64,000 nt of DNA from Novosphingobium mangrovisedimenti (GTDB lineage Bacteria > Pseudomonadota > Alphaproteobacteria > Sphingomonadales > Sphingomonadaceae): contig NZ_JANZXA010000006.1 in assembly GCF_025153475.1 (NCBI RefSeq), positions 186,001-250,000 of the forward strand, written 5' to 3'. The number at the start of each line of letters is the position of its first letter. The first letter of the stretch is position 1. A program made the translations under genes and the position numbers. Below the pieces are notes generated by a model. It was not told the origin of the DNA, made no database searches, and was given only the letters and a program-made list of their open reading frames with translations. Below, one piece after another: positions 63,498 to 64,000 of the stretch.

Positions 63498-64000
63498 ATG
63501 CATCGCTTTATCGCGGCCCTGCTGGCCGTGTCGTCCTGCGCGTCGATCGCACAGGCGCAGACGGCCGCGTCGCCGCCGCATTCGGCACCCCCATATACGC
63601 TCGAACGTGCCCTGGATGCGGCCGGAGCCTCTTCACCCAACCTTGAGGCTGCCAACGCTGGCGTGCGCGCGGCTGACGCGGCGCGCACCGTCGCGGGCCT
63701 CCGGCCCAATCCTGAAGTCCAGGTTCAGGTCGAGAACGTCGCGGGCTCAGGTCTCTATCGTGGCACGCAGAGCGCCGAGGTCATGACCGGCCTGGCATTG
63801 CCGATCGAACTGGGCGGCAAGCGGTCAGCACGCATCGCCGTTGCAGATTCGCGCAGCCTGCGAGCGCGCCTTGAAGCCGCCATCACGCTCGCCGATCTGC
63901 GCGAGCGCGTAACCCAGGCCTATATCGCGGCAGCGTCGGCCGAGCGGCGGGTGGAGATCGCGCGTCAACTCGCCGGTTTCGCGGATGAAGGGTTTCGCGC
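63498..64000 (+). CDS. CzcC/TolC-family outer-membrane efflux protein (partial)
   Basis: The first 167 codons of an outer-membrane factor, running off the window. A signal peptide (about 1-20, SCASIAQAQ) is followed by the OEP repeat start: YTLERALDAAGASSPNLEAA, then GLRPNPEVQVQVENVAGSG and LALPIELGGKRSARIAVADS. This matches CzcC/CusC-type exit ducts of RND heavy-metal efflux pumps. AGGAG is 10 bases before the ATG. The membrane-fusion and RND genes are expected downstream of the window. Confidence 0.85.
   Translation, partial: MHRFIAALLAVSSCASIAQAQTAASPPHSAPPYTLERALDAAGASSPNLEAANAGVRAADAARTVAGLRPNPEVQVQVENVAGSGLYRGTQSAEVMTGLALPIELGGKRSARIAVADSRSLRARLEAAITLADLRERVTQAYIAAASAERRVEIARQLAGFADEGFR

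Noticed and set aside
1..64000. CRISPR array, rRNA genes or retron-type elements
   Set aside because: No regularly spaced repeats of 24-40 bp, no rRNA-like conserved stretches and no reverse-transcriptase motif were seen on either strand.

Overview
The window looks like the chromosome of a high-GC alphaproteobacterium, most likely a sphingomonad (Novosphingobium, Sphingobium or Sphingopyxis type). This rests on the protein style, a cpa/tad-type pilus locus, DUF736 and F-like TraD/MobF transfer genes, and a sphingomonad-like pbr/czc metal block. It is an inference from protein similarity as I know it; no database search was run.

Region 1 (1-12937) is core-like. After the 5' end of a leftward membrane-protein gene comes one rightward tad/cpa operon: Flp pilin, CpaB, CpaC secretin, a small lipoprotein, a TadG-like and two TadE-like pseudopilins, CpaE/TadZ, the CpaF ATPase, TadB, TadC, a TPR lipoprotein (TadD) and the CpaA prepilin peptidase. 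It closes with a strong terminator. The set is enough to process, assemble and export a Flp pilus.

Region 2 (12986-about 54000) starts at a 25-nt copy of the 3' end of a tRNA gene on the minus strand, which is the usual scar of a tRNA-targeting integrative element. Next to it lies the most interesting cargo: a two-gene short-prokaryotic-Argonaute operon. The first protein fuses a SIR2-like NADase domain, a RecG-C/GHKL-like ATPase module and an APAZ domain. The second is a MID-PIWI pAgo without the first catalytic Asp. A DUF3800 putative nuclease follows. The rest is the backbone and accessory genes of a conjugative or mobilizable element: CHC2/Toprim primase-like protein, ParB-like protein, a 1435-aa methyltransferase/strawberry-notch helicase, a run of small hypothetical proteins, DUF932, two PAPS-reductase-like ATP-pyrophosphatases (one frameshifted), a GHKL ATPase, RES/Xre and MazF-like toxin genes, DUF736, two DUF2493 paralogues, TraD-type accessory and RHH proteins flanking a hairpin-rich oriT candidate, the T4CP TraD, a MobF relaxase-helicase and a VirB1-like transglycosylase. 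No integrase and no mating-pair-formation genes lie in the window, so the element is either longer than the window or incomplete.

Region 3 (51714-54054) holds a GAF-GGDEF-EAL c-di-GMP protein and a small XRE regulator. Region 4 (54557-60598) is a lead-resistance (pbr) module: pbrA (Pb/Cd/Zn P-type ATPase) and a UppP-type phosphatase leftward, pbrR (MerR family) and pbrT (FTR1-cytochrome c fusion) rightward, with three related MerR-type sites. Region 5 (60600-64000) contains a disrupted MerR-controlled gene start, an IS110-family element, IS5-family remnants, a His-rich secreted peptide and the start of a CzcC/TolC-like outer-membrane efflux gene that runs off the window.
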